DNA from: Romanomermis culicivorax
Taxonomy: Eukaryota; Nematoda; Enoplea; Mermithida; Mermithidae
Reading direction: 5' to 3'
Assembly (NCBI GenBank): GCA_963922205.1
Contig: CAWUHX010000321.1
Span: 124,001 to 188,000 of the forward strand
Length of the DNA stretch: 64,000 nucleotides
The notes under the pieces are model-generated. The model was not told the DNA's origin and ran no database searches. It was given only the letters and a program-made list of their open reading frames with translations. Below, in pieces: positions 14,001 through 25,261 of this stretch (within the stretch, counting starts at the first letter, position 1; every line of letters begins with the position of its first letter). Made by a program: the position numbers and the translations under genes.

Positions 14001-15438
14001 ATATCGGTTATTTTATGTAAATCATTTTCTTATTCACATTTTATTGAATTATACTTTTTTATATTTTTTATTTGCAACTAATAGATTTGAGTATTATTTT
14101 ATATAAATCATTTTGTTTAAATTAATTTATTTTTTGTTTTATATTTTGTATTTTTTTTGTTTCATATTTTGTATTATTCATTTTATATAGATATTTCATA
14201 TTTGGATTTCATAAACTTATACTCTATAATATTCTATATACATATTTTTTTAAACAGATGTTATCGGAATGGACTTCGCCGATCGTATCCGGCGATGTTT
14301 GGTCGCCGGATTTTTCAACAACGCAGCCAAACTCCACCATACGGGCGTTTATAAAACTGTACGTGAAAATTATACGCTAAGAATTTACATGGGTTCGGCG
14401 TTGATGTATAGGAAAAGTTACCCGGAATGGTAACGTGTGAAAAACTATTTTTTGTTGTTGTTGCAGCTTTGAATTTTACAGGGTTATCTATAATGAAGTT
14501 TTACAAGATTCCATGCGCGATATTACGGTCATCGAACCGGAATGGTTGTACGAATTGGCTCCGCATTTTTACGAATTTGGGACGGTATATATTTTGTATA
14601 CATGGTGTCTGAAAAAGGTCGTTAAGATTATATCTGCCTATAAATTTTATGAAGAAGAATGAATATTGAGATTTTCTCTTCCGACCCGAAGAAATTTTCC
14701 CAACAATCTATATTCCGATCCGTGTAAAGATACAGTAGAGCAAAAAAATGTTTCACTTTACATTCTGTAGTTGAAAACTTTAAACTCAAAGTGTATACAG
14801 ACAAATAGTGTTGGATTGTAACAATTTTTATCTACAATTACCATAAAAGTGAAGTGAAATATCTTGAGTGACCAGTTAATCAGCTAAGTAATTTTCTGTG
14901 AATGAATTAACTGCTTGATTTTTAAAGTTTTGATATACTGATTGATTACACATACCCATAAATATTGCTTACTGTAAGAAAAATGAAGTCAAAAAAGGTT
15001 ATTTCTATTAAAATTTTGATTTGTTGAAACATGGGTTCTCAATTTTCGAAATTTTCCAGTAAACAAATCAAAAAAATATTTATGTGCGTCCATAAAAAAA
15101 TTTCATCCAATGATTCTAAATTCAGTTATCAAATTTACAACGATTGGTGTGCCGGACGAAAATTTTTTACACAACGACTTTTGTAAACTCGAACTTTTAG
15201 GTTTTTACCATATAGGCATTATATTTCCAGATATAAAATCTGTTTTTCTTAAAATGCTTTTCGGTAATGAAACTGCATACAAATACACTTTATATTGTCA
15301 CGATATTTCAAAATTTGATGTCATTTATCTATATATGATTGACTTTTTTACTTCTTTTACTATAATTCGATCGTTATTCTTACTTTCTAGGACGCCGAAA
15401 TCGCTGCAAAAAGATCAAGATCAGATCAAACGACGTAG
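5060..15438 (+). CDS. DHX35: DHX35-like DEAH-box ATP-dependent RNA helicase, 20 exons
   Basis: ATP-dependent RNA helicase; DHX35 is known as a spliceosome-associated DEAH protein. I read exons 5060-5278, 5698-5790, 5846-5923, 6063-6164, 6222-6283, 7295-7364, 7721-7893, 7962-8090, 8317-8395, 8461-8557, 10594-10746, 11153-11277, 11336-11390, 12737-12832, 12886-12980, 13089-13166, 13269-13398, 14258-14429, 14482-14584 and 15391-15438. All phases match, giving 718 residues (human DHX35 is about 700). Helicase motifs in order: [10 protein letters not shown], Ia [37 protein letters not shown]; then the DEAH-family C-terminal region ([34 protein letters not shown]). The N-terminal [18 protein letters not shown] matches DHX35 better than PRP43/DHX15. 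Exon 7 uses a donor 25 bp before the ORF's stop. Large introns are 8558-10593, 11391-12736 and 13399-14257, the last very AT-rich. Confidence 0.93.
9500..10150. repeat. Imperfect ~350-bp tandem duplication in DHX35 intron 10
   Basis: Two blocks, roughly 9500-9790 and 9860-10150, share ordered sequence. Both contain TAGTAAGTGGAAGTAGATAT followed by GCTAA(C/T)GGCC, and GCGGAAAATGTTGAGGTTTT or its near match, and both are preceded by ATCTCA-TATCAGCA-type sequence. The copies are diverged. Confidence 0.6.
10220..10300. repeat. Palindrome and GC-rich hairpins in DHX35 intron 10
   Basis: TTGGTCATTAGCGC and its inverted copy form a near-perfect hairpin around 10221-10257 with a short loop. It is followed by TTATTAGCGCGGC and TTATTAGCGCCGCGC. 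This may be the remnant of a short element with GCGC-rich ends. Confidence 0.5.
11430..12540. repeat. Degenerate A-rich tandem repeat in DHX35 intron 13
   Basis: A phrase built of ACAAAAGAAAAAATGCAAAA, then ATTGAATGATT, then ATACAAAAGGATTTAC-type and TTTAACAAG-type sequence recurs about every 100-150 bp. Copies are heavily diverged. No coding potential is seen. It fills nearly the whole intron. Confidence 0.55.
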
Positions 15439-15455
15439 GATTCCATTGTTCATGT

Positions 15456-15471
15456 AATAAACTAAAATAAA
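15456..15471 (+). terminator. Polyadenylation signals of DHX35
   Basis: Two AATAAA hexamers at 15456-15461 and 15466-15471 lie 18-33 nt after the DHX35 stop codon. This is a short 3' UTR, as is usual in nematodes. Confidence 0.7.
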
Positions 15472-15580
15472 AGTTATGCATTATACTTTTTTGCTTATTG
15501 CCAACCGAATTATAATGAAATGGAATATTTTTCCTTACGAAATTTTCTTCATGTGCTCCATTTGTATAATTGTATAGTTT

Positions 15581-15590
15581 CATTTTTTAG
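15581..15590 (+). promoter_or_regulatory. Candidate trans-splice acceptor of the NATD1-like gene
   Basis: CATTTTTTAG ends 17 nt before the NATD1-like ATG and about 120 bp after the DHX35 poly(A) signals. The strong polypyrimidine acceptor, no obvious upstream exon, and the short spacing are the layout of an operon's downstream gene in nematodes, where the spliced leader is added. The spliced leader gene itself is not in the window. Confidence 0.5.
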
Positions 15591-15607
15591 ACCGTTTATC
15601 GTTCCTA

Positions 15608-18342
15608 ATGGGCGATGTTTTGCACGACGAAAAGCTGAATCAGTTTTACGTGAAGTTTGACGGTAATTACCCTATTCTATAGCAGCGGAAGTCTGAACTT
15701 GAGGTGCGTCATTAAAAGAAAATAGAGTTTTTCGCCTAAAAAGTCCAAAAAACCGTTGAAAAATATTCATTTTTGAATGAAAAACCTCAATTTGACATTT
15801 TTCTTCAGAAATAATTATTTTCTACCAAAAGTTGACATTTTTCAATTTTCTCAGACTAGAAGGATAAAGTTCTTATGGCTAGCCCATTTCTCACATACAT
15901 GCTTTACAGTCATACACATACGTATAAAAAGAGGCGGTGAAGAAACCCTCCAGAAATTGTCGACTATGTGGCTCTACTCCTCGACTTCAGTATCCTAGGG
16001 CTAGGCTAAGAGATACCCACACTTTGGGGTAAAAGTGGGAGTGTTTTTCTGGGTAAAGAATGCTCATTTTCGAACAAAAATGGTCGAAAATGCCAATTTT
16101 TGGCGATTTGTTTTGTGGGTTTTTAGACTGGGAATACTACTTTACTGAACAATTTTTCTCAATTTCAAGGCAAAAACTTCCTATAATTTGCTCACTAGAA
16201 TGATTCCTTATTGGTTCCAACTTTGTCGGTTTTTGGCAATATCCCCCCGGAATTTTTGCTTTAAAGGTGTAATCCGCTGCTATTTTACCCTCAATTCCAG
16301 CGGAAATCAAATGCGGATTTGTTCCGGTTAATTAGAGGCTGGAGTCGGATTTTACACAAAACATTGTGGGATCTCCGGCTGGACTTTTCACTCACATCTC
16401 TCACATGACCACTGATGACATGAATTTCTAAAACTTAATCATTTTTGATGACCAGTGGTCATTAGACTCCATTTAGATGACATTCTTCACATTTGTTTGT
16501 AGTCAGCAGTCATTGGACTGACCAATCGTCACTCTTCTTATCTTTCACCTCGCTCCGACATTATTCAGATGGCCTTCTTAACATGGTCATCTTTAGATTA
16601 AAGTCATGTTATCATGGACTGCAATTGACTTCCCTTGACTTGCTCTGAGATAAGACACAATATTTGACCATACATGCACATAGGGTACATGAAGGATAAC
16701 TCTCCTACCTTTGACCCTGGACACCACTGGCCCGAAAAAAATTGTCGAGCACCCGTCTGAACTACAATCCAAAAACAACCACTAGGGAAATAGCAGAAGT
16801 CATCACCCTTACCCACACTACTATTCAAAATCAATTGAAGCAGATGAGCAAGGTTTGCTAGCTACGAACATGGGTGCCTCACAAGTTGAGTGATCATGCT
16901 ATGTAACAGCGTGTTATCATTTCTCTGTCATTACTTTCGTGGTAAAAAATCGAGCCTTTCCTCGATCGAATCATCATTGGGGATGAAAAGTGAGTTATGT
17001 ATGTTAACGTCATATGGAGGCGACAATGGGTCAGCAAAGGCTCTAAACCAGCACAAGTGCCAAGGCCTGATCTACACCTACACAAGGTTATGTTGCGTGT
17101 ATGGTGGTCAACCCTGGAATTGTTTACTTTGAGTTGCTTCCACCTGGTTTGACCATCACTGCTAAGGTCTATGAAGATCAGCTTGATCGTGTACAAAATG
17201 CCTTGATTCAAAAGCAGCTTGCTTTGGTAAATTGCAAAGAAGTACTTCTGCTGCGTGACAATGCCCGTCCACATACTGCTGCCATTGTCCAGGCAAAAAT
17301 CGAGGAATTAAATTGGGAGTTGTTACCCCATCCACCACATTCACCAGACATTGCACCGTCAGATTATTATTTGTTCTGGTGATTGTAGAATAGCCTTGTC
17401 GATATGGAATTTGAAAACGATGACCAGGTTGAAACGTTCACCCAGGACTTTTTTGATTCAAAGCCCCAAGCCGTTTATTGTGCAGGCATTGCAAAGCTAC
17501 CTGCGAAATGGCAAAGTCTGATTGATAGTAATGGGGCATATTTTGATGATTAATCCTGCTCCATGGAAATGTAATAAAAGTTTGAAAATGCAGTCAAATT
17601 TTTGACGTTACTTTCTTGCCAAGGGTATGATTTAATTTCATTTGTTAGACATTATTGTAGTCTAGTGCATGTCTAACCACATTTTAAACTCTCCTTATTG
17701 TTCAGATTAGATATGGGTAAACTCACTAATGTATTTATGCAAATTTTGGTCTTAATTTATGCAAATCTTGGTGCTAAGTGCTAATATGGACCATAGTCGA
17801 AAAAGATTTGCCTGCTCTTGGGCCTTCCAATGCACTATAACATGTAAATATTTGGATATTCCACTTAAGGACTTTCCTCGTGAGTAAATCGACCTTAAAT
17901 TGTGGAGATTGACAAGTCAAAAATGCAGCACAAAAAGTACCTTGATTTGTTATTATTTTTTGACGTCTTGGTTTATTTTCGATTTACAGACTACCGTAGC
18001 TTAGCGAAAGGCATTTTTGATTGCACCTGACCTGATGATTTATTCTCGACTTGTCAAACTTCAAGTCGAACCTACTTATTTTGTGATTTTTGTACTGTAG
18101 ACGGATCTAAAGCTCAGCTTGACTACAAACCCGTACGTGGAAAACAAGCCCTCGATTTGTACCACACCGAAGTGCCCGAAAAACACCGTAAAAACGGCGT
18201 AGCAGAAAAGTTAGTGACGACTGCGTTCGATTTTGCCGCTGATAAGAATTTCAAAATCATACCGACGTGCGAGTACGTTCAACGTTTCGTCAAAAAACAC
18301 GGTCAAGTGATGAAATACGCCAAATTGATTTTGAAGCCTTGA
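15608..18342 (+). CDS. NATD1-like small GNAT-fold acetyltransferase, 2 exons
   Basis: Exons 15608-15662 and 18101-18342 join in phase to give 98 residues. Residues ~37-55 carry the family core: G-K-Q-A-L-D-L-Y-H-T-E-V-P, then H-R-K-N-G-V-A-E-K-L. This is the acetyl-CoA-binding R/Q-x-x-G-x-A/G type loop of the YjdJ/NATD1 family of very short GNAT proteins. The C-terminal C-E-Y-V-Q-R-F-V-K-K-H also matches the family. The length agrees with NATD1 (about 110). In vertebrates NATD1 is a poorly characterised N-acetyltransferase-domain protein; the substrate is unknown. The gene follows DHX35 by only 169 bp (stop to start), suggesting an operon. Its 2.4-kb intron holds a broken mariner. The start is the first ATG after the candidate trans-splice acceptor. 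Confidence 0.85.
16560..17580 (+). mobile_element. Degenerate mariner transposon in the NATD1-like intron
   Basis: The translated plus strand in several frames shows mariner transposase landmarks. These are a helix-turn-helix region near 16770-16900 (TTTREIAEV, LKQMSKV, WVPHKLS), the catalytic start GDEKW near 16980, W-R-R-Q-W and KGSKP, the ELLPPG block and LLLRDNARPH, then PHSPDIAPSDYYLF at 17335-17380. A 3' tail F-E-N-D-D-Q-V and LP-K-W then follows in the same frame as the catalytic part. Stops and frameshifts break it in several places, so it is not active. Terminal repeats were not found with confidence. It lies in the same orientation as the host gene. Confidence 0.85.
17101..17382 (+). 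pseudogene. Mariner transposase catalytic-domain fragment
   Basis: This 93-codon frame holds the ELLPPGLTITAKVYEDQLDR block, LLLRDNARPH (the second catalytic Asp of the DD34D type) and PHSPDIAPSDYYLFW (the third Asp). The first catalytic Asp is upstream in another frame (GDEKW). It is broken on both sides by shifts and stops. Confidence 0.85.
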
Positions 18343-19690
18343 TAAGGAAGTGTATTCTTAATTGATCATTTTAGTTCATTTTTAGTTTTTCAATGTTTTC
18401 ACATCGCATCAAATATATGGATCCAAACCATACACGTCTTATTAGGCTGATATGTACACCTTGAAATGTCAAAAAGCCTAAATATTCCAAACTTTTGGAG
18501 TACTGTAGCCTTTTGATCTTTGATTTTTATACCGGATGAATGTCGCCATTATATTCAGCATTTAACTAACCAAAATTTCTGATTTATAGATATAATCAAT
18601 TTTTAATTCATCGTGTGGAACTTCTCCGAAAGCGCGTCATGAAAATTTTCAGATTCGACTTTAAAATTTCTCTTTATTTAACCAACTCTTATACACTTGA
18701 AAACCACATTACTATGAAACCATTATCCAGCGTTGAAAATTTGGAAACGGCATACTTAATTTTTTCCGTGCAACTCGCTGGACAGACATTTTTGGTGAAA
18801 AAATCATCTAAAAGCATGCCAAATTTCAATATCACAGCCTTGCAAGTATTCGGAGTAGCTGCTCAATATTCGGAGTAGCTACCCAATACTCAAATCTGAA
18901 TTACTAAATACACTGCCAGCAAAAACCTGTCAAATTTCACAAATTCTCATTCTTGATTGACAATAGTAAACTGTTTCAATTAATAAGAAATATTTAACGG
19001 AATTCTTAGTAACAGATGTTTGAAAATTTTTATAATTTTAACTGGCGAATCCTACGGTAAACTATACTACAGATGGTTCCCATAGAGCAGAAGAATGATT
19101 TTGAGACTGGAATTTTTGGTACTTGCACATCCGATACGATGCCCATTACAGTAACCCGAAAAGTATATTTTCTCCGAACCTGCGGACGCTATAATTACTC
19201 GATGAAGTAGTAGCTCAGAAGGGTTCTTTTCCATGAAAAATTTGAATTATTGGGCAAAACTGAACCTGTATATTCTACAGTATGTCTCAAGATTGCGGTA
19301 GTAAAAACCTACAGTGACTTGATACCTACAAAATTGCCATAGGCTAATTCCAAGGACGTCAATTTACTTGGACATCAAGTATTAGAGTATTTTGCAAATT
19401 ACTGTACGTTTTTCCAACCTTTTCAGCTATAACCCACGGAAATAGTTTCTAAATTTTATGCATATCATTTATATAATGCTCCAAATAAATATTTTGAGCA
19501 AAAGAATTTAAACAATTACGTGATGATCAGGCAATTTTTTTACAGTAACCACGTTCCGGGTACTGTAATCATCAACTTTCTGTCACCGCCATTGTGGTTC
19601 ACCCTCTGCGTCAACATCAAACATGATGTCGCGTCATGAACAGTTACCCTGCAAACATAAGTATAATTGTTTCAAGCAGCATTAACTCGC
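18343..19690. other. Intergenic, no gene seen
   Basis: Many TACTGTA/CTACAGTA-type words occur (for example near 18490, 19060, 19270 and 19400). A short tandem of ATTCGGAGTAGCTGCTCAAT lies at about 18848-18890. I see no coding signal. Confidence 0.4.
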
Positions 19691-19693
19691 CGA

Positions 19694-19774
19694 TATTATT
19701 ATTATTATTATTATCATAATTATTATTGTTATCATTATTATTATTATTGTAAATGTTATTATTATTATTATTAT
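19694..19774. repeat. ATT/TAT microsatellite
   Basis: A trinucleotide ATT run with a few interruptions (CAT, GTT, GTAAATG). Confidence 0.9.
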
Positions 19775-19812
19775 CTCAGCCAATCTAACCAGTTCAGAAC
19801 TCAGCCACATTC

Positions 19813-20940
19813 GTTGACTCTTGGATGGAATGGTCACGCCTAGGGTGACGCTCGTCAGTGGTGGAATAGCTCTGGCATCATCCAGGAAGCTTTTCAACTC
19901 TAGTGACCATACCAGGGGTTCCTGTCCTATGTTGTATGATACATTATCATAGCTGGCAATATCAGGCTGATCAGAATCGAATCATTAGTGCAACTGTTTA
20001 ATAAATTGCTTCTGCAGCATCGAACTTTTTTCTAATTCATTCCAATCAGTTTGGTGCCCCATAGGGAAAATGTGCAACAAAAGTTGATATTCTAGAAAAT
20101 TGTCAATTACCGAAATCTCAGCTAATTAGGTGAATGGAATTGCTGATAAATTCACACCCAGTGAGAAATTACTGTACGGAAATTGAGTCAAAAATTGCAA
20201 ACTGAGAAAATTATAATCAGGGTTCAGAAATCCCTTTTTAATCAGAATAAATGAAAGGAGGGGTGCTCGAAAATTGGAAATTGACGTTGTAATAGATTAT
20301 TTCGCCAGGAACAGTTTGCTTAGTCTTTTCATTTCTGCAATTAATTTTCACAATTTAGCAGGTTTGCTTCAAAAACTTAACTCATATGAACTATTGCCCG
20401 TGTTTTTCGAAATTTAATTTTTTCAATGAGGGTAGAAAGCAAGTGTTACATTTTGATCATGAATTGAAGGACTTCCTGAGATGTGCGGGAGCTGTCCGCC
20501 CACTCTACAATGTTGGGGTGAGTGTGGGTACCTCGACCAACACAACTGGCTGGGTCGGACTCCGTGGAATGGCTGAAACATCAATCCTATGGATGGAATG
20601 GCTGAAACATCAATCCTATGGATGGAATGTCATACAACATCCCGCTTTTTAGGAGCAAGAGAGGACCCTGATATAGTCACCAAAGTTGAAGGGCTGCCTG
20701 TATGGCATTGGAGCTCTGCCACAACTGGCCAATGTCATGATATGTGCGATCATGACCAGGACTCAACAAAAAAAGCTGGTTTTGGAACCCAAGGATTGGC
20801 TGACACATCAGTCCTACAAGTAGAATTTCATATGTCACCATACAACATCACTCCGACTTGAAGCAAGAGGGGCCCCTGGTATGGTCACCAGTGTTGGAGG
20901 GCTTCTTGGATAGTGCCAGAGCAACGGGTATCTACCCATA
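19813..20940. repeat. Three diverged copies of a ~100-bp repeat, one inverted
   Basis: A unit containing CATACAACAT, CCCCTGGTATGGTCACCAGT, GGAGGGCTTCTTGGATAGTG and CCAGAGC occurs on the plus strand at about 20630-20720 and 20840-20932, and inverted at about 19840-19945. A direct 29-bp duplication lies at about 20569-20626 (GGAATGGCTGAAACATCAAT twice). The inverted arrangement suggests a fold-back element about 1.1 kb long. The frames through it look like chance ORFs. Confidence 0.5.
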
Positions 20941-20944
20941 GTTT

Positions 20945-21580
20945 CGAATTTTCTGGCTGTTAGTGCAAGATTGATCATTTTCACTTCGTTCCCATATTAT
21001 GATGGTTTTTCTTCTCATTTTGATTTATGTTTTGCATTTTATGAAGCTTTATCTGTTCCATACCAACAATTAATGGTTTATTCGTAACATGTCAAAAATT
21101 GATGCATCTAAATTTTAATACGGATTTTGTCATTATGTCAAGAATCTAAATTCATGTATCAACATAGTTTGTATATGCTTAAGGTTTCAGTTGATGTTGA
21201 AGAACCTTTTCGAGAGTATAAAATTATGTTCAACAACCATCCTCACAAGCTTATGTTTCCGAATATCAAAATGCTGAATATTGTTGCTTACAATAATATC
21301 CAGTTTGATTAACGTTTTTATGAGTCGTATTTTGAATAGAGGATAGGTTTTTTGCAAGTATTTAGAAGGAATTTTTCACGTAAGATCGAGGTTACTAGTT
21401 TTAAGTGGCAAAAGTTGTTTTTTTTTAATTTTGATTTGAATTAGAATTTGAAAACTTTGGAAACCAACAATCACCAAAAAGTGTATGAGTCAAGTTGAAA
21501 ATTCCAAAAAAACAGAACAGTCAAATAAGAAAAAAGCCATGGCAAGACTGAAAGGAGTGAATAACCTTATGAATAAAGTC
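20945..21580. other. Intergenic, no feature seen
   Basis: Short frames only (for example 21127-21312), without splice sites or family resemblance. Confidence 0.35.
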
Positions 21581-22136
21581 ATAACTAGCAGGGCCGTCCT
21601 TAGGGTGTTATCGGCCCGAAATTTTTTCCAATAATTATTAGACACCACGCCATTTTTAGCTAATAGATGATTCACTACTTTACATAATTCAGAATATCTA
21701 AAAACGACGCATAATTCCATAATTACAAGATTTTATTCATTAAAAATTACACGTTTATGAACCGGTTGAATGACAACAACTTTGTGTATGCTCACGCATA
21801 ATAGACAACATTACACAGTATATAACTTGTATGTAATGCAACATCTGCACATATCACCTTAATAATAAAACGCCTGAGACAAAAGTGTCCAGAGGTTTTT
21901 CGAAATGAAATTCTGACTTTCTAGGTCTTTTTTCCAGAATTTCAAGTTTTTTTCGGAGCAAAATTCAATAATTGCTACAAAAAAAATGGTAAAAATGTGT
22001 GTACCCTACCGAGACCTGAGCAATGTGCTGATATTTTCTACCAGCTAGATAATGTTCAGCAAACTAGAAAACCAAAAACATCAACTAAAAATCAACCTTT
22101 TTTTGACACTGTTGGCATAAAAAAGGATTGTGTGCC

Positions 22137-23213
22137 TTTTCCCCCACCATCCCCTTTCCCCGACCATACCGTTTCCCCGACCATAGCGTTTCCCCCGACT
22201 AATGTTAAAAATAAATACACAAAATCTCCTTTCCCCGAGCATGCCTTTTCCCCGATCATCCCTATTCCCCGATCATCCCTATTCCCCGACCATTCCTTTT
22301 CCCCGACTAACGTTATAAATAAAGCAAGAAAAATTTATGACTTTTTTCAAAAACTTGCCTGCAAAAAAATTTAAACTGAGCTTCCCATTTTTTCCCACGG
22401 ATATTTTCCCACTGTGCTTTACAAAACTTCAAGCCTACAGCAGGTATATAAAGCAAAGAATGTCTGATTAGTTTAGTCTTAGTTCTTTAATTTCTCCTCA
22501 AAAATGGAAGATTATGGTCTTGCAATATTTATTCTTACCAAACATCGATAATCGAATTTATTAAATTGGGAGAGTCTGGCTCATCCGAATCATTTTTTTT
22601 TTCTTTCTCAGAAGAATAAATCTTACGTGTCCACTTTTTTAAAATGTGTCACGATAAAAATGTATGAAAATTCGAAAAACATGGCCCTAAATCAAGGCAA
22701 ATCGAAGTTGCTACATAAAAGTATATCAAATCACCAACTTTTCAACAACTGTTTCTTCGTCGTGAATCTGTAATAATATTTCCTGCTGTGCTGAAATGAC
22801 ATTCACTTACAACACTGAAAGCTAGAATCACCATAATTTTCCGTAGCCGATTTAGAAAAGAATCGGATTTATTCTACAAAATCTTTTTTTCGAGATATGT
22901 AAAAGGTTATCTATTGAAGCTATCAAAATTTTACATTCTAATTTACTCTGCAACGAAATAACAATGCGCATCTTTCTTCGTGAAACTACCCGTATGTAAT
23001 TGCATTGAGAAATTTTAAACAAAAAAATGTGCCATAGATATTAATGCTCGGGGAATCGGCATTATTACAAAAATTGAGTCGTCCGAGAAACTTCACATGC
23101 TCGGGAAATCGGGAATTTCAAGCATTGGTCGGGAAAACGGATGGTCGGTGAAAAAGAATAGTCGGGGAAAAGAGATGGTCGGGGAATGGGGGTGGTCGGG
23201 GAATAAAGATACA
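22137..23213. mobile_element. Fold-back element built of TTCCCCGACCAT repeats
   Basis: At 22137-22315 the 12-mer TTCCCCGACCAT (variants GAGCAT, GATCAT, GACTAA) is repeated about nine times on the plus strand. At 23040-23213 the same word appears about eight times on the minus strand (ATGGTCGGGGAA). Repeated motifs in opposite orientation around a ~720-bp core are typical of fold-back or subterminal-repeat MITEs. No target duplication is certain. It is nested in the hAT-like insertion. Confidence 0.65.
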
Positions 23214-23403
23214 ACCCAAAAAAGTGTAGTGTAGAAAAAACAGATGCTTTACACGATTATGAAATGTGTGTGCTCGGATGCGCATTCGATAAATGTGTGA
23301 AGTAAGTAAAGCACCCAAATTTTTTCCCAAATAGGTAAGATATTTTGACACGTTTCTCCTCAAGGTAACTTATATGGCTGCTGTTTGCGTACAAGTTAGA
23401 AGG

Positions 23404-24372
23404 GTGTGTAGCCAATTGCGCCCTTTTCATATGCGCTTTTGCCAATGGCGCCGATCCAAATGCGCCACATGTCATATGCCCTATTAGCAAATGCGCCTAT
23501 GTTAAATGCACCATTTGCGAATACGCATAGTTCATTTCGGCCATAATTCTAATTGGACATTGAAAACATAGTATCAAATGAGAAATGTAGTTATTCTTGA
23601 AGACCAAACAAACTAGGCAAAAACAACATTGTAAATTATTATACAGTCATACAGGACAACACAGATGTGCAATCATGTCACATTTGAAACTCTAGAATTT
23701 TTTACACTCAATCTACAGTATGATCAGGGTCAAATTAATGCTATTGATTTTATGACCAGTATAGCTTATAATTTGGCTGATCCGTTGGCATATTAAATAC
23801 TGTAACTCTATGCATTTGTGTCTTGCTTATTTTGACTTTTGAACTCAAGTGGTAAGATTTGGACAAAATGTTTAGTTTTGCTGCTTCTGAACAAATTTGA
23901 AGTATGAAGGTACTGGGTACAGGATTATCTGATCATAGAATCATGATCAGATCAAAGAATTAAGATCAGATCGTAGAATCATGATCAGATAATGAAATCA
24001 TGATCATATCATAGAATCATTTGCAGTAGCTAAACTGTGATATAGATAAACTACGTAAGTCTGAGAAAAATAAACATACAGCAAAAATTTTCGGATCGGA
24101 AAAATTTTGTAAAAAAATGCTTCCTGAACAATTTCTGGAGACAATAGTCATCTCTGTCACTTTTTTTATTACCGGTGCATCCATTGGTTTCTACGATGAA
24201 TTAAAACACAAAGGCGGCGCATTTGCAAAAAGTGCAATTGCAGTTGGCGCATTATACACATGGGGCAAATGCATAGGGCGCACATAAAAATGGCCCACTT
24301 GAAAATTGGAGCAATTGGCTAGGGCGCAAATGGGAAAGCCCAATTGAAACTGGCGCATGTGGCTACAAACCA
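23404..24372. mobile_element. Fold-back element built of AAATGCGCC repeats, 8-bp duplication
   Basis: Left end TGTGTAGCCAATTGCGCC, right end inverted TTTGTAGCCACATGCGCC. Flanks are TTAGAAGG at 23396-23403 and 24373-24380, a perfect 8-bp direct repeat. The left arm (23404-23545) carries about eight (A)AATGCGCC-like words, and the right arm (24205-24360) carries about eight in the opposite orientation. The minus-strand open frames here are by-products of these repeats. It is probably a hAT-class MITE. Nested in the larger insertion. Confidence 0.7.
23935..24025. repeat. Short tandem of ATCATGATCAGATCATAGA
   Basis: About four imperfect ~20-bp units containing the palindrome ATCATGAT and AGATCA, inside the AAATGCGCC element. 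Confidence 0.6.
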
Positions 24373-24522
24373 TTAGAAGGATTAATACTTATTACTGATA
24401 TTAGTATTATGTACCTCAAGGAAGGTTTTAGTGCCTGTTTTACTTCTGCTCTACACAAATTTTATGTATATAAAACGTAATGTAATCTGAATCTAGTGAT
24501 ATGGTCATCAAAATTACAATTA

Positions 24523-25261
24523 CCGTATTTATTCCAATAAACGGCGCGCCGTTTATTATTTCAATACCTTATTTGCTGCGCCGTTTATTAGAGGGCGCCG
24601 TTAATTAGAGGGCGCTGTTAAATATATTTTTCACGAATTTTGGGTTTGCTTTTCCATTTACTAATTCATAAACACTTATTTCTTAATTTACCGACTACGC
24701 AAAAAATTGTAATAAAATCGATATTTCCACAAAGTTTCAAGATAAATAATAATTTTCTCTCTCTTTTCTCCCCTAGAAAATTTTTTCTACACACATACAT
24801 ATGGTAATGTCCATTGAAAAATAATTTTTCTTACTCTGGATTCCGATATATTCAATCGACTTGCAACTGGACGGTTTCCTTCCTTTTCCGCTGCAGTGAT
24901 AGCCGAAAGTTTGAAATCCAAAGAATATTTCTTTTTTGACACCGTTTTATCGACATGAGTTTCGTCAATAATATTTTCCATGATAATAAAGAAAGAAATT
25001 CAACACATTAAGTAATGACCACAAGAAAACAAAATTTGCATTCACTACTGTTAACGGTTAACACTGGTCTACAGTTTACACTGACATTTGGTACCTAAAT
25101 TCCTCCATTACGGCGCACCGGATGTTGCGACATGGAATCCTCTAATAAGCGGCGCGCCGTTTATTGGAGGGTGCTGTCTATTACTTTTTCCAGCTTGTAG
25201 TCGCGCTGTTTATTAGAGGGCGCTGCTTATTAGAGGGTGCTGTTTATTAGAATAAATACGG
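24523..25261 (-). mobile_element. Pogo-like (TA-inserting) DNA element with broken transposase
   Basis: Ends CCGTATTTATTCCAATAAAC and its inverted copy (one mismatch in the first 20 bp) are flanked by TA on both sides (24521-24522 and 25262-25263), as for Tc1/mariner/pogo elements. GCGCCGTTTATTAGAGGGCG-type subrepeats lie inside both ends. A minus-strand frame at 24787-24981 encodes a helix-turn-helix of the Brinker/pogo type. At 739 bp it lacks a catalytic domain and must be non-autonomous. Confidence 0.8.
24787..24981 (-). pseudogene. N-terminal DNA-binding fragment of pogo/Brinker-type transposase
   Basis: The 64-codon frame starts with an ATG at 24981. KKYSLDFKLSAITAAEKEGN then PVASRLNISESRVRKI is the helix-turn-helix pattern (K-x-Y-S-x-x-F-K-L ... 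A-x-x-x-N-x-x-x-x-x-x-R-x-W/I) that begins many pogo/Tigger-like transposases and the Brinker protein. The frame then runs out and no DDE domain follows. It probably bound the terminal repeats of its own element. Confidence 0.6.
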
